The position numbers and the translations under genes are program-made. The notes under the pieces were generated by a model. The model saw only the letters and a list, made by a program, of their open reading frames with translations, had not been told where the DNA came from and did not search any database. Of a stretch of DNA of 64,000 nucleotides, positions 42,310-55,400 are shown piece by piece (the first letter of the stretch is position 1; each line of letters starts with the position of its first letter). The stretch is taken from contig OY282605.1 of assembly GCA_958298945.1 (NCBI GenBank), forward strand, positions 121,516,267-121,580,266, in the 5' to 3' direction. The stretch comes from Atherix ibis. Its lineage: Eukaryota > Arthropoda > Insecta > Diptera > Athericidae.

Positions 42310-45300
42310 ACATTTCTACGCTTTTTTGCATATGCATATACTAGTTTGGTATTAAATTTTCAATTTTGAAAAATTCATTGAAAAAGTTTTTTCCAATTTC
42401 TAATGCTTTTGGCATAAATATTTCAGGAATATAGAAAACTTTCTATAAAATGTAGGAAAAACTAACAACTAAAAGCTAAAAGCTTAAAACTAAAACAAAC
42501 ACATATGCTTGTTGATAACTATTACATTGAACTAAATTTGAAAAAAATATTTTTCCTGGCACTCCTTTCGATTTATAACTATCCACTTTAAAGATTTTTT
42601 CTATCCTTTTTATTCATTCATGTATCAAACTATTTGCTCAGAATATTGTAAATGTGGTCCTCGAATGCAAACAACCCCAAAAAGTTTCAATTGTACGACT
42701 ATGATTACGCATACACATACGTGTATGTCTCTCTCTACCTATAGTACCATATAGATATTCGTTTATAAAAGCATTTCTTCGAATTTCAAGTTTCTTGTCC
42801 TGCGAGTTTATTTGATTTTTCGATTTCCTTGAGGTAGAAAAAAAAATATAGAAGGCATAAGAGGGTAGGTAGAAAAGTGTGTTTTCAGATAATCGAGATG
42901 GAATGGTAAAGCGCGTTCGTGAATAGAAATCTGTAGGTTCCGAAGGCTATTATTGTATGCATCGAGAAAATTTTTGTAGAAAAGGAACAAAACTTTTGAG
43001 ATATTGTATATTGTGGAATTTTTTCTTCTTCTTTGATTTCTTTTCTTTTCCTTATCCTTGCCTCATTTTATCTTGCTATCTTCTTTATTTTTGCACAGTG
43101 AAATTTTTCAATTTCTTTATAATATTTTTTTTTTCAACTTCGTAAAAAAATTTCTTGTTCGTCCATTTTGTGACAATACATTTTTCGGCTTTTTAATCGG
43201 ATTTCCATAAAAATTGGAAAATGGTTTCTGATCCTTATAAATGTTATTATATTAAATTCTAATATGCTAAAGAAATGAAGGGAATACATACAATCATATC
43301 CATGTACTTATGTACTTGCAAATGGAACCATGAAAATAGCTATTGTATAAGTTTAAAAGTACGACTCTACGCTCCCAGACAGAATTTTATTCATACGAGA
43401 GGGTATGTACACATACGTTGACAAATATTAATTTTTACTATATTAAAAAAACCACATCCATTTAAATTTTTTTTTTGTGTGGATTATTTCCTTTTCAAAT
43501 TTTCTTTTAATATTCGAACACCTTTTCAAATTGATTTTTTTCTTCTTTGGGTATAAGAAAAAAACCTAAAAAAAATATTATATAAAAACTAATAATAATA
43601 ATATTATTGAGAAAGAAAAATTTTCTTATTAAGCAAATCGAAAAATAAAGTGAAAATGAGAAAATTTCATTTTATATTTGAATGTATTGAATTTTTAATA
43701 CAAAATCAAAAAGTAAAAATCGAAAAACACTTTTTGCGTATTTCAACTTTTTTGGTTTCATATTTCTGGTAGATTATTATTTTTAATGGATATCTAAACG
43801 GTGTACTATTTTCTTTATGCCATTGGGTGATAAGAAAAAAGGATCAGCAAAATTGGAATGAAAAATTGAATCAAATAGAAAATGTTCTGAAAAAAAAAGG
43901 ATATTTGACGTAATTTGGTTTAAGTTTTCTTTTGCAATGTTTCGTGCTGTTTTTACTTTATGTCCTTGTCTTTATTCTCAATCTTGTATAAATTTTCAAT
44001 CCTGTACCAAGTTTTTTATTTGACAAATATTCGCACAAATCGATTTTTTTTTTTTGCAAATTTTTCTTCTTCATTTTTTTTTTAGACATTCTTAAATATA
44101 TTTATTTAGAAGGAAGAAAAAAAAAACAAAAACAAATACTAACAATCGCAAAATTGCTCAAGTGTATTTTAGTCTCATTTTCCAACTCGTGTTGTTGTTT
44201 TTTTTTTTCGTTTGAATCTTCCACCTATACTAAAAAAAAAAAAAAAATTATTTGATATCAGATTCTCTATTATACAATAGAAACTTATTCATAAGGTAGA
44301 TGGGGGGATATTCTTTTCAATAAGTGGGAATGATGTTAAAAAAAAAACAACCAACTTGTTGATGATTTATTCTTTGTTATATTTATTCGATATATTGTAT
44401 TATTGAAGAAAAACAAAACTACCAAAAAATAACGAAACGAGAAATTTTTTTTGATGACAAATAAACCATCTAAAAATGATAAGAAGACAAAAATAAATTT
44501 AATGAAAGACGAACTTCTTCTAAAAGGATATCGTATTATTGCTAATCGATTTAGAAGGAAATTCTGCAGATATCCCACGGTCTATAACTGGATGAGAGCG
44601 GGAAATAATACGCATCTATCTACACCGAAACTGTAACTGGATGAGAGGGAAAAAAAATCCCAAAAACAATAATATAAAGTTTACACTGCCATCTGTGTGT
44701 TACAAGCGGCGAACAGATTTTCATCAAAATATTCCATCTACCATAGTAAAACGATATCCACGCTTTTTATAGTATAGTGCAAGTAAATCTTAAGGTAGGA
44801 ACACAGGTAAATAATATAAATTCGACTATATTGAAAATCCTTAAATTTTTATTTTGTATGAGAACATTTCTTTGTAGCGTGTATAAAATTGGAAAAAATC
44901 TGAATGTATTAGTTTATTGCCAATACTGTATTGATAGGTGGATAGGTTGGTAGGTGGGCGATTTAGTAGCAGTTGAAAGATCAAGGTGGCTTTGAAAATA
45001 TCAAATAACAGTAAAGTTTTGATAGAAAAACACGAAGTGGGATGATACAGACCATAATACTAGAGAGTAAAAAAATCCTTACAGAATGGATGCCCTTCGA
45101 TTTTTATCAAATTCAATTTGCTTTTGTGGTGTCTATGCCTGTACTCATTCGAATGTGTTTGTACAGATTTCGTATGCAGGTATAGGATAGGTTGATATTC
45201 AGATACAAATGTACTCTCTCGTATCGATATCAATAAAAGTGCCTGTTACATTTTTGCCGAATCGTGTATTTTTTTAGATTTTGAATTGGAAATCAATAAA

Positions 45301-45330
45301 ATTTATTTGATTTTTATGTGATATTTTCTC

Positions 45331-45362
<32 letters not shown>

Positions 45363-45599
45363 GTGCTTTCTTTTCTCTTCGAAGACTTTTTTTTTAATTT
45401 ATATTTTACCTTTTTTTATATATAAATTTTTTTATTTGTGTATTTTTATTTTTTGTTTTATTTTTTTGGCTTTTATTTTGCCATTTACAAAAAAAAGTAT
45501 TGTATAACATTGACTCATCAGATCTTAAACTGTGTGTGTTTTTGTGTGTTTTTTTTTTAAATATTGTATTAAAAATAGTGTTTGTTTTTTTTAACATAA
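42310..45599. other. AT-rich non-coding stretch with microsatellite
   Basis: No gene or transposon is recognised. A (TTA)n microsatellite lies at about 45337-45362. The 61-codon frame at 44451-44636 contains no known motif and sits in simple AT-rich DNA. Confidence 0.55.
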
Positions 45600-47160
45600 T
45601 TAAGATATTTTTAGTTGATTTTATACAATTTTTAAATTAAAAATCATAATCGTTTTTGGAAAATCTTCATTTTTTATGCTCTAAGGACATTTTTGATAAA
45701 ACTTTGTTTTTTTTTTTATTCCAAGGCAGTTTTATATAATTTTTAAATTAAAAATCACTTTCGTAGACCAAAATTATGGCAATTGTTTGGAATTTCCGAA
45801 AAATCTTTCTTTTTTTTTTTAGCTCTAAAGACATTTATAAATAAACTTTATTTTTTCTTAAAGGAAAGTCTTATATTATTCAAATTATAATTTATATGTT
45901 TTTTTTTAATAAAAAAAGTCATAAACTTTTATAAGGTTTTGAATTTTATAGACTGAAGTTTTCGATTTTGTTTGGGTTTTTTTTTAAAAAGTTTTTTTTC
46001 TTAGGCTGTAAGGATATTTTTATTTTATTTTTATTTATGTGGTTATTTTTTTTGTTAATTTTTATATTTATTTTTTTTTACTTTTAGTTTTTTTTAAATA
46101 TCGATTCGTGAGCGTTAAATTGTATATTTTTTCTGTTTTTGCTTAGAGTTTTAGGTTATTTATATGAGCATTTATATATAATTTTTGATTTTATATACTT
46201 TTTAAGTTAAAAATTAACTTCGTAGAGCAAAGTTGTCTTAATGGACAATTAACTCGTTCTTAAAATAACCTTTATTTTTTCTTTAAGAAATTTTTGTATA
46301 TTTTTAATTTTTTTATTCTTTTTTCGAAAATATTTTCTCCTTGGTGAAATGTTCTATTTTTAGAATTTTAAATTGTTCTTTTTAAAGTTTTCATATTATT
46401 TAAATTATAATTTATATACTTTTTAAGGATCCGACTTAATTTTAATGTTAAAAGTCATAATCATTTGTTAGGTTTTAAATTTTATTGACTGAAATTGACG
46501 AAATTTTTTGGATTGTTTAGAAAAATCTGTTTTTTTTATGCTGTAAGAATATTTAACTTTTATTTTTATTTATTGTAGTTTATTTTATTTGTTAATTTTT
46601 GTATATCCTTTTTGATTTTTTATAGTTCGTGAGTATTGAATTGTATTTTGTTTTATAAATTTTAAGTTATTTTTATATGAGCATTTATAAATTTCTTTAA
46701 CAAATAATTTATATTATATAGTCCTAGATGGTTTTATACTATTTTTAAGATAAAAATCACTTTTGTAGATCAAACTTTTTTTAAAAATCTTTCTTTTTTA
46801 AGCTTTAAGGACATTTTTAAATAAACTTTTTTATTTTTTTTAAGAACTTTTTGTTTATTTTTAATTTTTTTTTATTTTTTCAAAAATATTTCATTTTTGG
46901 TGAAGTTTTTTTTTTTAAATTTAAAATTGCATTTTTTTTAAGGTTTTATATTGTTTAAATTTTTATTTATACACATTTTGAGGATCTGACTAATGTTAAT
47001 GTTAAAAAGCATTATCATTTATAAGGTTTTTTAATTTGATAGACTGAATTTTGTCGAATTTCTTTTGGTTTTTTTTTAAATCTTCTTTTTGTAGGCTCTA
47101 AAAACATTATTATTTTATTTTTATTTATGAAGTTTTTTTTATTTGTTAAGTTTTAAATAT
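45600..47160. repeat. decayed ~545-base tandem repeat, T-rich
   Basis: Three landmarks recur in order. 'gtcataa..tttataaggtttt' is at about 45917, 46453 and 47006. The 'gctgtaaggatattttta'-type landmark is at about 46004, 46540 and 47093. 'taaattaaaaatcactttcg'-like sequence is at about 45740, 46205 and 46745. Offsets are about 536 and 553. One strand is strongly T-biased. Non-coding. Confidence 0.6.
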
Positions 47161-47169
47161 ATTATTTTG

Positions 47170-47919
47170 TTGGCATATTGGTTTTCAGTGTTAAAAATAT
47201 TTATTATCGAAATTTTGGAATTTTTTTTGTTGGTAGAAATCTTTTTTTTAACAACACTATTTTTGCAAAGACGATTTTGTACTCTAAACTAATAGAAAAC
47301 TTATTAAGGAATTTTTTTCGTTGTTAGAAAAATATATTTTTTAAAATATAATAAAATAAATATTAATAAAATATATGAATTTAATCAAAAATATTATACT
47401 CTAGTTTATTGTTATTATGATAATTAACAATTCGAAACCAATTTCCTGGGTAGTGATAATTTTCTTCAATTTGATTAAAGTAAAATATGCCTTCACCAGA
47501 AAGATACACAGAATCATGAATTTTTATATAATCGTAAGAAAACTTAAAATTTAAGAGAATATCCTTAATAATTTTTCAACTATAAAAATAATTTTTAGAT
47601 AAAAAATATTACTGATTTGCGATCAAAGAAGCATGAAGGTTATTAACAAATCCTTTCATCTAAATTTAGGTCAAAGAGTAATAATTCGGAAAAAGAGAGC
47701 ATTTCAAGTGAATTTTAGTAAATTTAATAAACACAATTTTAAGAAAATTATTTTACTTAAGAATCTTTTATATAAAATTTTTTTCGATTACAATTAATAT
47801 CAACAAATAAAAGAGATTTTTTCGAAAAGTATTTTTATAAATTTTTTAACTTATTTAAACAAATCCATTTAAATGGAAATTTATTCAATATTAATTTATT
47901 AACAAAAAAAAATAACCAC

Positions 47920-47950
<31 letters not shown>

Positions 47951-49755
47951 GTAACAGTCATTAAAGTAGCTTTAAAATACATTAAAACGAGAAAAACTAA
48001 TTGTCAAACCGCATTGGAAAATGAAACTTTACTAAAACGCTTTTGAGATAAATCCAGAAAGTACGAGTACTAATCTTGACTTAAACTGAGATATTTTTAT
48101 AATTGTGATAAAAACAAGAGTAATATTATGAATAAGTTTTTTAGTAGAGATGAAAAAAAATAATACTTATTTTAAAGACTGCAAATAAATCCTTTTTCTA
48201 CTGTTCTTTTTCACCATTATATCGTACTCTAGTGCCTTGTAGTATCATATACTATATGCCAAAGGAAAGTTTCTAGTATTAAATAAACGCTCCTCTAAAA
48301 CTTTTAGGGAAATTCCAAAACAGTAGAAATTATATTCGAATATTACTCGTTTATATTTGTAATTTTTGAAGTTGTGCATTATATTTAGTAAAAATTTGTA
48401 TTCAAATGAGCAAGTGAAAAGTTTTGTAAAAGTTTAATTTTATATGAATTTTCCTACAATTTTAGTTTTGTGCGGACTTGGTTTTTATTTCATAATAGCG
48501 ACACTAACAATGAATTTTCCAAATTGGAATGGTGGGGATGATTATGATAGCAGAAAAGGAAAATAATAACAAAAAAAAAAGGAAAACAGAAAACGTAAAA
48601 AAGACACAGTGTAGGAGGACTTGAATTTGTCTACACTTTTTTTTTAATTTGTCCACTTAGCCTGTTAACAAGGAGGTAAAAAGCCAAATAGACTCCAGTT
48701 TTATTTGCAGTAATGAAAAGGATAATCATGAAGATTGTATAGTCAACAAGGGATAATTGCTAAATCGTAGGCGATCATAAAAAAATATGCAAGTGGAATG
48801 ACTTTTGTAAAGTTACATTTTCATGGATAAAAATAATTTGCCATAAATTCAGGGTACGGTGTTAAGAGTCATAATTTTTTTGTGTAGATTTATGCGAAAT
48901 AAGTGGAAAATATCCAGGACTATATCGAATAAGTGGAAAATATCCAGGACTATATAAACAGGTCTTTTCTTGTTTGTTGTTTTTCGATCCTTTTTTTTGT
49001 CCTTGCTTTTTAAGTCAAAAATCTCAAAATATTTAATTATGTGAATTCGTAATAATTGTCTAATAAAACATCGATAAATAACATTAATTTTTTTTTAAGG
49101 ACTTAAGGTATGGTGATTTTTAATTCTTAAATTAGCTTTTAAATTAAATTTTATTAATACTGAAATGGCAGATGTCATAGAAAGACTAGACGTCTGGATT
49201 TTTTACCTGCGGGTTTTTTTTTTTAAATAGAAAAATCATTAAAGTTTTTAGCTAAGGTTAATGAGTCCTTCAAAAATACCATATTAAAAAAAAGTTTCTA
49301 TAATTTTTTTTCGTGGAGAAAATTTAAGTTTTCGAATTTGTATATAAGAAATAAAATAAAAACGATTGGAAATTTTTAAACTTAATTAAATATGATAAGA
49401 ATTTTTCTAGGAGCTTTCTTTAAGAATGTATTAGAGAGTATTTAAAGAAGCTTTGTTGCGGTTAATAAAATTATAAGTTCTTTTACTAGAAGAGTTTACA
49501 TGGGAAATAATAACAAAAATTTCGTACAAAAATTAATTAGTGATCCTTCATGGTTAAAAACACATTTTTTTTGAGGTAACAAATATTAGATTAACTACCG
49601 TGAAACTTTTTGCAGAACTTGATAATTTTGAATCAATTTTTAATGATGTAGTCTGCCATTACTTGATAGATGTTGATTTTTAAGATGTCTTAAGTTTTAG
49701 TATTTTCTATGTAAATACGATTTTTTTGGAAAGTTTTAATAGAAATAATCTAATG
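47170..49755. other. AT-rich non-coding stretch with simple repeats
   Basis: It contains an (ATA)n run at about 47920-47950 and a 30-base tandem duplication ('aagtggaaaatatccaggac') at 48901-48955. No coding or RNA signature is seen. Confidence 0.55.
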
Positions 49756-49759
49756 ACAT

Positions 49760-50100
49760 CAATTTGTATTGTCTTGGAAGCCAATTGATATCACAAAAAC
49801 TCAAAATTACGCATCCTGGAAACTTCATTTTGTAGCTTGTGGTGCCATTTTAATAAAACCACATATGGTTTGGATAAAAATCTTTAAGTTGAGGGTAAGA
49901 AAATCGGTTCTCATTAGGCTATAGCGGTCAGAATTGATGGTAACGATCTCTTATTCTACATTTCTAAACAAATAAGTCCAATGACATCTTCAGACCAAAA
50001 TGCACACCAGAAAGTCACTTTTAGAGAATACAGTGGCTTTTAAATAGTCAGTTATGGGTTTTTTAATTATAAACGCTAGGAAAATTTTGTTTGAAAAATT
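49760..50100 (-). pseudogene. scrap of a long-spaced DDE transposase (family D)
   Basis: The reverse strand reads, with frame changes, LKVTFWCAFWSEDVIGLIC, then VTINSDRYSLMRTDFLT, LKDFYPNHMV and a GTTSYKMKF stretch. These match in order the VTVWCALWxGGxIGP, VTVNxxRYxxMIxDF and MWFQQDGATCHT blocks of family D. The third-Asp block is not visible. It is the fourth scrap of this family in the window. Confidence 0.6.
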
Positions 50101-50516
50101 CAGCACCCAATCGGGTATATTTTGTACATTTCATAGTCGGCAGGCTTCAATACTTGCCTGAGTTGACTTTTATATGGATGGAAATTTAAGAACAAGAGCA
50201 AAGTGTGTCATAGTGTGCTGTAGGGAAAGCCCAAATGCTGAGCCTACCGTCAAATTGATAAAGTTTGATCTGTCAATAACATCAGTAATATTTTCAGTAC
50301 GAACAGTCCCTAAAACATCCTTAACACGACCTCTTCGTTTTTTAAATTATTTTACTGGGCTAGAAAGTGCATGACATACCATCGTTTCGATTTGAGTTCT
50401 GTTTTTTTTTGTTATGTTGGCACATCTGTTGTTGATATTCCCTCTAAATCTTAGTGTCATAGCTTGACATTTGCAAAAGTTACGTAGCCAAGACGTCATA
50501 GCTTGACATTTTAAAT

Positions 50517-51525
50517 TTGCAACAACGAACTTGTATTAAATTTTGCGTAAAAAACCGATTTAATGGTGCGCGAACGTTGGAAATGTTGGAAAAGTGTTTC
50601 GGCAACGATTCTCTAAAGAAAACGGTCGTTTACCAGTGGCACGAGCGGTTCAAAAGTGGTCGTGAGTCAATCGAAGATGATGAACGCAATGGCAGACCAT
50701 CGACATCGAAAACCGACGAAAACATTGATAAAGTAAAAGAAATGTTGGTCAATAACCGAAAATTAGCCATCAGAGAGATAGCGGAGGACTTGAACATTTT
50801 CTATGGATCCGTCCAAGACATTTTGGTTAATGATTTGGGTTTCCGTCGTGTAGCAGCAAAGTTGGTGCCAAAAGACCTCAATTTCATGCAAAAAAGAGAC
50901 CATGTTGACGTCGCAAAAGACATGACTTGCGAGGCTGAATCCAATCCCACATTCATCAAAAGGATCATTACTGGAGACGAGACGTGGTTTTATGAGTTCG
51001 ACACGCAATCCAGACATCAGGCAAGTGAATGGCGTTCACCAAATGAGCCGAGACCAAAAAAAGCACGTCGTTTTCAGTCAAAAAAGAAGGCAATGCTCAA
51101 GGTTTTCATGGAGTACAACGGTGCAGTGCATCATAAATTTTTGCCAAAAGGCCGGACAGTAAACAAAGTATATTATTTGGGCGTTCTGAGACGTTTGCGT
51201 GAAGCAATTCGCCGAAAGAGACCAGAATTGTGGGCAGAAAACTTGTGGATTTTTCACCATGATAACGCACCGTCGCACAGTGCCATTATTATTCATAATT
51301 TTTCGACAACCACCGAATTCACCTGATTTGGCTCCCTGTGACTTTTTTCTGTTCAATCGAGTTAAAAAACCATTACGGGGAACGCATTTCAACAGCCTAG
51401 AAAAAGTAATGGAAAAATCGCAGGAAGCACTGATGGACATACCGAAAACCGAATATAAAAAATGTTTCGAGGATTGGATAAGTGTGTTAAAGTCGATGGG
51501 GATTACTTTGAAGGAGACAATATAG
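50517..51525 (+). pseudogene. mariner transposase, IKFCVKN family (C3), single major deletion
   Basis: The frame opens with QQRTCIKFCVKNRFNGART, probably after a lost ATG (TTG here). It shows helix-turn-helix regions, STSKTDENIDKVKEMLVNNR, LVPKDLNFMQKRDHVDVAKD, RIITGDETWFYEF (first Asp), KAMLKVFMEYNGAVHHKFLP and WIFHHDNAPSHSAIIIHNF (second Asp). A deletion of roughly 9 residues with a frameshift near 51300 follows. Reading then resumes in another frame at QPPNSPDLAPCDFFLF (third Asp) and continues to the expected C-terminus ITLKETI. It needs only one lesion to explain the break, so it is fairly young. The 5' flank has 'gtcatagcttgacattt' twice, 42 bases apart. The right end is near 51590; the left end is unclear. 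Confidence 0.85.
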
Positions 51526-51599
51526 ATTTAGATGAATAAACTTGTATTTTTAATTTTCTGAATAAATTCCGGTAGGGCTATACTTTCCGAATCACGAAA

Positions 51600-52774
51600 T
51601 TAAAACCTCGTTAGTTGAATGCACATTTGAGTTTATGAGAATGTCGACTGCTGTTTTTTTCAAATAGATTTTAATAATTTTGCGAGTCAGAAAAAATACA
51701 TTCTTATAAAAAAATGCTCTAAATATAAAAAAAAATTGGAAATCTTTTTCTTTTTCAGTCATAAGCATTTAGAAACTACCAATATAAGTACTACTCCGAA
51801 TAATTTAAGTAGTATTATAAGCTAACGAACTATTTAAATACACAATCTTATATAATATTATAATCAGAAAATTTTCATATCTTTTAAGACTAATACGAAG
51901 AAGATGGTGTCTTATTTTTTGTTTACTTTCTCGTTGGATTATTGAGGGGATTTTTGAAAAATTCAAGATATACGTAACAAAAGTGATGATAAATCGAAGG
52001 AACGCTTCTTCCTACGGTTCATTACGTCAGAACGTGTTTAAACATTAATAAAGCTGCAGTGAATGGGGATCCATTGGTATCCCTTTGCTACTATAAATTT
52101 TAACATTGCGGTTATTTCTCAGCAAATGGCAAAAAAGTGTTGATTTAGGTTTTCTGGCAAGCACTTTAATTATTCACGAGATATATAACGAATGGCCAAT
52201 TGCTACTCTTCCGGTCTTATTGAAAACAAGACGACCAGATATATTCAATTTTCCTTTCATATAATTTCAGTGGATGTGGTTTATATTATAGTATATAGTT
52301 TTTTATTCATAAAATTTATTTATTTAGATGTTACAAAATTAAGAAAATTTATTTCCATATTTTTATAGTTTGAGAAAAAATATTCAAAGTAAAAACCTCG
52401 AATGAAAAGAATTTTATTGATAGTTTTCTTATATTTTCTTATATATAAATATGAATTTTTACTAGACTTTTGAGTTAGTTAAAATGATTGTTCTTCTCAG
52501 AACTAATTATACATCTTTAAAGAATTTAAAATTCTTGTAAAAAATACTACTTTCTTAAGAATTTTTCAAATTTTCTCTATCAATATTTCTAGTTTTATTG
52601 CTATTTATTCTTAAATTAATAACTTCACATTTGTAAGTAAAAAATATTTTTACAAGAAATTATCTTTTTACTGTTTTCTCTCTCATTTTTGGTTTTAAAT
52701 TATCTAGGAACCATTATTTTCTCTAATTTATTTTGAATAGATACATTTTATATATTTTCCATTCGTTGTTGGTC
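51600..52774. other. AT-rich non-coding stretch
   Basis: No recognisable gene, RNA or transposon. Ends at the TA of the next mariner. Confidence 0.55.
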
Positions 52775-52776
52775 TA

Positions 52777-54025
52777 CAAAGGTCATTCAACATGTACTTA
52801 GCCTACAAAAGAAAAACGAAAATTTTGGAAAGGTGGCAATTTATTTTTCCACATAATCTCCTTCAAGATCGATACGCTAGGCCCAGCGATGCTCTAACTT
52901 TTTTAACCCGTCCAAAAAAACATTTTCTCGAGGGAAGCAACATAGGCCACCGTGGCGACGATGACCTCCTCATTCGACCCAAATCTATTCCCGGCGAGTG
53001 ATTTTTTCAGGTTTGGAAACAAAAAGTAGTCACAGGGGGCCAAATCTGGAGAGTACGATGTATGGGGCAGCAATTTGTAGCGCAATTCGACCAATTTGGC
53101 CATGGCGACGGCGGAGGTGTGAGCCGGCGCGTTGTCGTGGTGGAACAGCACTTTTTTCTTCGCAAAGCGAGCCGCTTTTTCTTCAATTCGACGTCAAATC
53201 GGCGCAATAAGTCAGCATAGTAGCTCCCCGTGAATGTTTTACTCTTCTCGAGGAAATCGATGTGGATCACACCTTGCGAATCCCAGAAAACGGTGGCCAT
53301 CACCTTTCCGGCCGATCGAACAGTCTTCGCCTTCTTCGGAGCACGTTCGCCGGGTGAAATCCACTGTTTCGACTGTTCCTTGGTCTCTGGTGTGTACCAG
53401 TGAATCCATGTTTCGTCGACGGTCACGAAACGACGCAAGAAATCCGCTGTATTGCGCTGAAACATCGCCGATGTGGTCTCACGGTTGCGCTTGTTTTCCG
53501 GTGTGAGCAAACTTTTCTCATGGCCAGTTCTTCGTGTAGAATATGATGCACCGTTCCTACTGCAATGCCCACAGTCTCAGCTATCTCGTGAACCTTCAAT
53601 CGACGGTCTGCCAACACGAGATCGTGGACTTTTTTAACGTTTTCCTCCGTAGCAGCCGTTTTCGGGGCACCTGGGCGTGGCTCATCAAAAACCGACGTGC
53701 GGCCACGAACAAACTCGTTCAACCAATTCTTGATGGTCGCCATCAAAGGAGAAGAGTCACCATACACAGCATCCAAGCGATCTTTGATTTCGCTGTGCGT
53801 TTTCCCTTCCAAAAACAAGAGTCTAATCACCGAATGATATTGTTTTTTTTCCATTTTTGTGCAACTGACCGACACGCTCGCTTTCAAAGGCTCTCAAAAC
53901 AAAACTAATGAAGGCTGAAACTTTGACAGTAGGCTTCTAAAAGAATGTACTGCACGATGGTAAATTTCTTTTGTGACCGCAGTTCCATCGGGCGGTGAGG
54001 CTAAGTACTTGTTGAATGACCCTCG
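52777..54025 (-). mobile_element. mariner element A3
   Basis: This 1249-base sister of the elements at 1956 and 7180 has ends 'caaaggtcattcaacatgta' and the complementary 'acttgttgaatgaccctcg', with TA at 52775-52776 and 54026-54027. The left end has accumulated changes; the right end is intact. Confidence 0.9.
52800..53854 (-). pseudogene. mariner transposase with several small deletions
   Basis: It starts MEKKQYHSVIRLLFLEGK and is open through both helix-turn-helix regions to HEELAMRKV. A short deletion there removes the SARWVPR segment and shifts frame. The next frame covers LTPENKRNRETTSAMFQRN, VDETWIHWYTPETKEQSKQ, VMATVFWDSQGVIHIDFLE and YYADLLRRFDVELKKKRLAL. One lost base near 53169 then shifts frame again before FHHDNAPAHTSAVAMAKL and YSPDLAPCDYFLFPNLKKSL, which keep the 34-residue spacing. 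The sequence of the well-preserved pieces is close to consensus. Confidence 0.88.
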
Positions 54026-54170
54026 TAAAGGCTGTTCATGAACAATTTGTGAATTTTCTTCGCACCAGAATCGACAGTTTTGTTTACTTACCGCACCACT
54101 CAGATGAAAGTGAGCGCACGAAAAGTTGCAATTGGAGAACGATTATTTTGCCACGATAAAATTGTAAACA

Positions 54171-54920
54171 TTACTGAATACAATAACTTCTCTTGTTCGT
54201 TTTTCGAATTTCTCCGAAGACTTCAGGCAAACAAATGGTGGTGTACCACTCAGAATTGACCGTCCTACGTTGCACAAGCGGAACAGTCGCCACATGACCA
54301 GTTTTGCCAAAGAAACAAGCGACCATTTGCTTCGAAGTGCTTCTTCCACGAACAACTTTCGTTGGATTTGACTCGTCTTGGAAGACCCACACGGTCGATT
54401 GCTGTTTTGTTTCGGGCTCATACGCATAGATCCATGATTCGTCACCTGTGACGATCTTATAAACGTCTTTTGAAGCACCGCGATCGTATTTTTTCAGCAT
54501 TTCTTTACACCAATCCACACGAGCCTTTTTTTGAGCGATTGTCAAATTGTGCGGGATCCAACGAGAACAAACCTTTTTTACGGCCAGGTGTTCATGCAAT
54601 ATCGAATGTATGCTGGTGGGAGAAATGCCTAGGCATGCGTCTATCTCACGGTATGTCACATGACGGTCTTGCATTATCAGTTCACGTACGGCATCGATGT
54701 TTTCTGGAACAACGGCTGTTTTTGGACGACCTTCACGGAATTCGTCTTTGAGCGAGCGTCGGCCACGATTGAATTCGTTGTACCAGTTTTTCACAGTGCT
54801 ATAGGATGGTGCTTCATAGCCATACAAAGATTTAAGTTCATCGATGCACTCTTGTCGTGATAATCCACGTCGAAAGTTGTGAAAAATGATCGCACGAAAA
54901 TGTTCACGAGTTAATTCCAT
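54171..54920 (-). pseudogene. mariner transposase (family F), C-terminal third missing
   Basis: The frame starts MELTREHFRAIIFHNFRRGL and is uninterrupted for 249 residues. It contains helix-turn-helix regions (YSTVKNWYNEFNRGRRSLKD; THSI-like PTSIHSILHEH), RWIPHNLTIAQKKARVDWC, YKIVTGDESWIYAYEPETK (first catalytic Asp) and KQMVACFFGKTGHVATVPL. After KTNKRSYCIQ it stops, and no second- or third-Asp blocks follow. Beyond the right side the sequence 'cagatcgcacctggc' (about 55035-55050) is probably the 5' terminal repeat. The left end is lost near the adjoining mariner A3. The long open frame despite truncation suggests recent loss; inactive as a transposase. Only copy of this family seen here. 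Confidence 0.85.
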
Positions 54921-55189
54921 TTTTTTGCCAAATTGATTTTTTCAAGTCACTGTAAACAACACAAATGATAGTCGTACGTCAAAACGTTCTGAGTACGTTT
55001 ATGCTAAAAAATGTCAAACTTTCCAATGGAAATGTCAGATCGCACCTGGCAACACTTAGTGTTGCCTAGGCCAGAAATATATATAGTAGCCTACGTAGAA
55101 AAAATAAACAAATTATGACATATTACAAATGGCCGAAACGTCACTTAGAAATCATATCATTCTTATTGGAAAACCCTATAGTTATGTCG

Positions 55190-55400
55190 ATGGGTAGTGA
55201 TAAAAAAGTTTCTTCGCGTCAGATGAGACATTGCAGAAACTTTGATGCTCCAGAATGACGACACGCTCTACCACAAGGTCATGTACAATATAAATTTATT
55301 GACAAAAAATTGATTCCTATGGTTTTCTGGCCCTTAACTTTATCTAATCTAAGTCCGTGTAATTTTTTTTTACCTAACTACACTTATATTATAAAAAAAA
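55190..55400 (+). pseudogene. mariner transposase scrap (family G)
   Basis: The forward strand reads DIAETLMLQNDD followed by degraded sequence. It parallels the better-preserved scrap at 59155-59290 (DIADTWMLQHDN), where the Asp is the second catalytic residue. The following stretch ('gttttctggcccttaacttt') may be a decayed PYSPDLSPCD block. Short and weak. Confidence 0.45.

Noticed and set aside
44451..44636. 61-codon basic ORF
   Set aside because: No recognisable domain, flanked by simple AT-rich sequence, and no splice context; likely chance.
45337..45362. (TTA)n run as a possible functional element
   Set aside because: Ordinary microsatellite; same for the (ATA)n run near 47.9 kb.
50517..51525. 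Reading the 50.5 kb mariner as a longer-spaced DDE family
   Set aside because: The shortened spacing between its last two Asp is explained by a ~9-residue deletion; the sister copy at 20.1 kb shows the normal 34 spacing.
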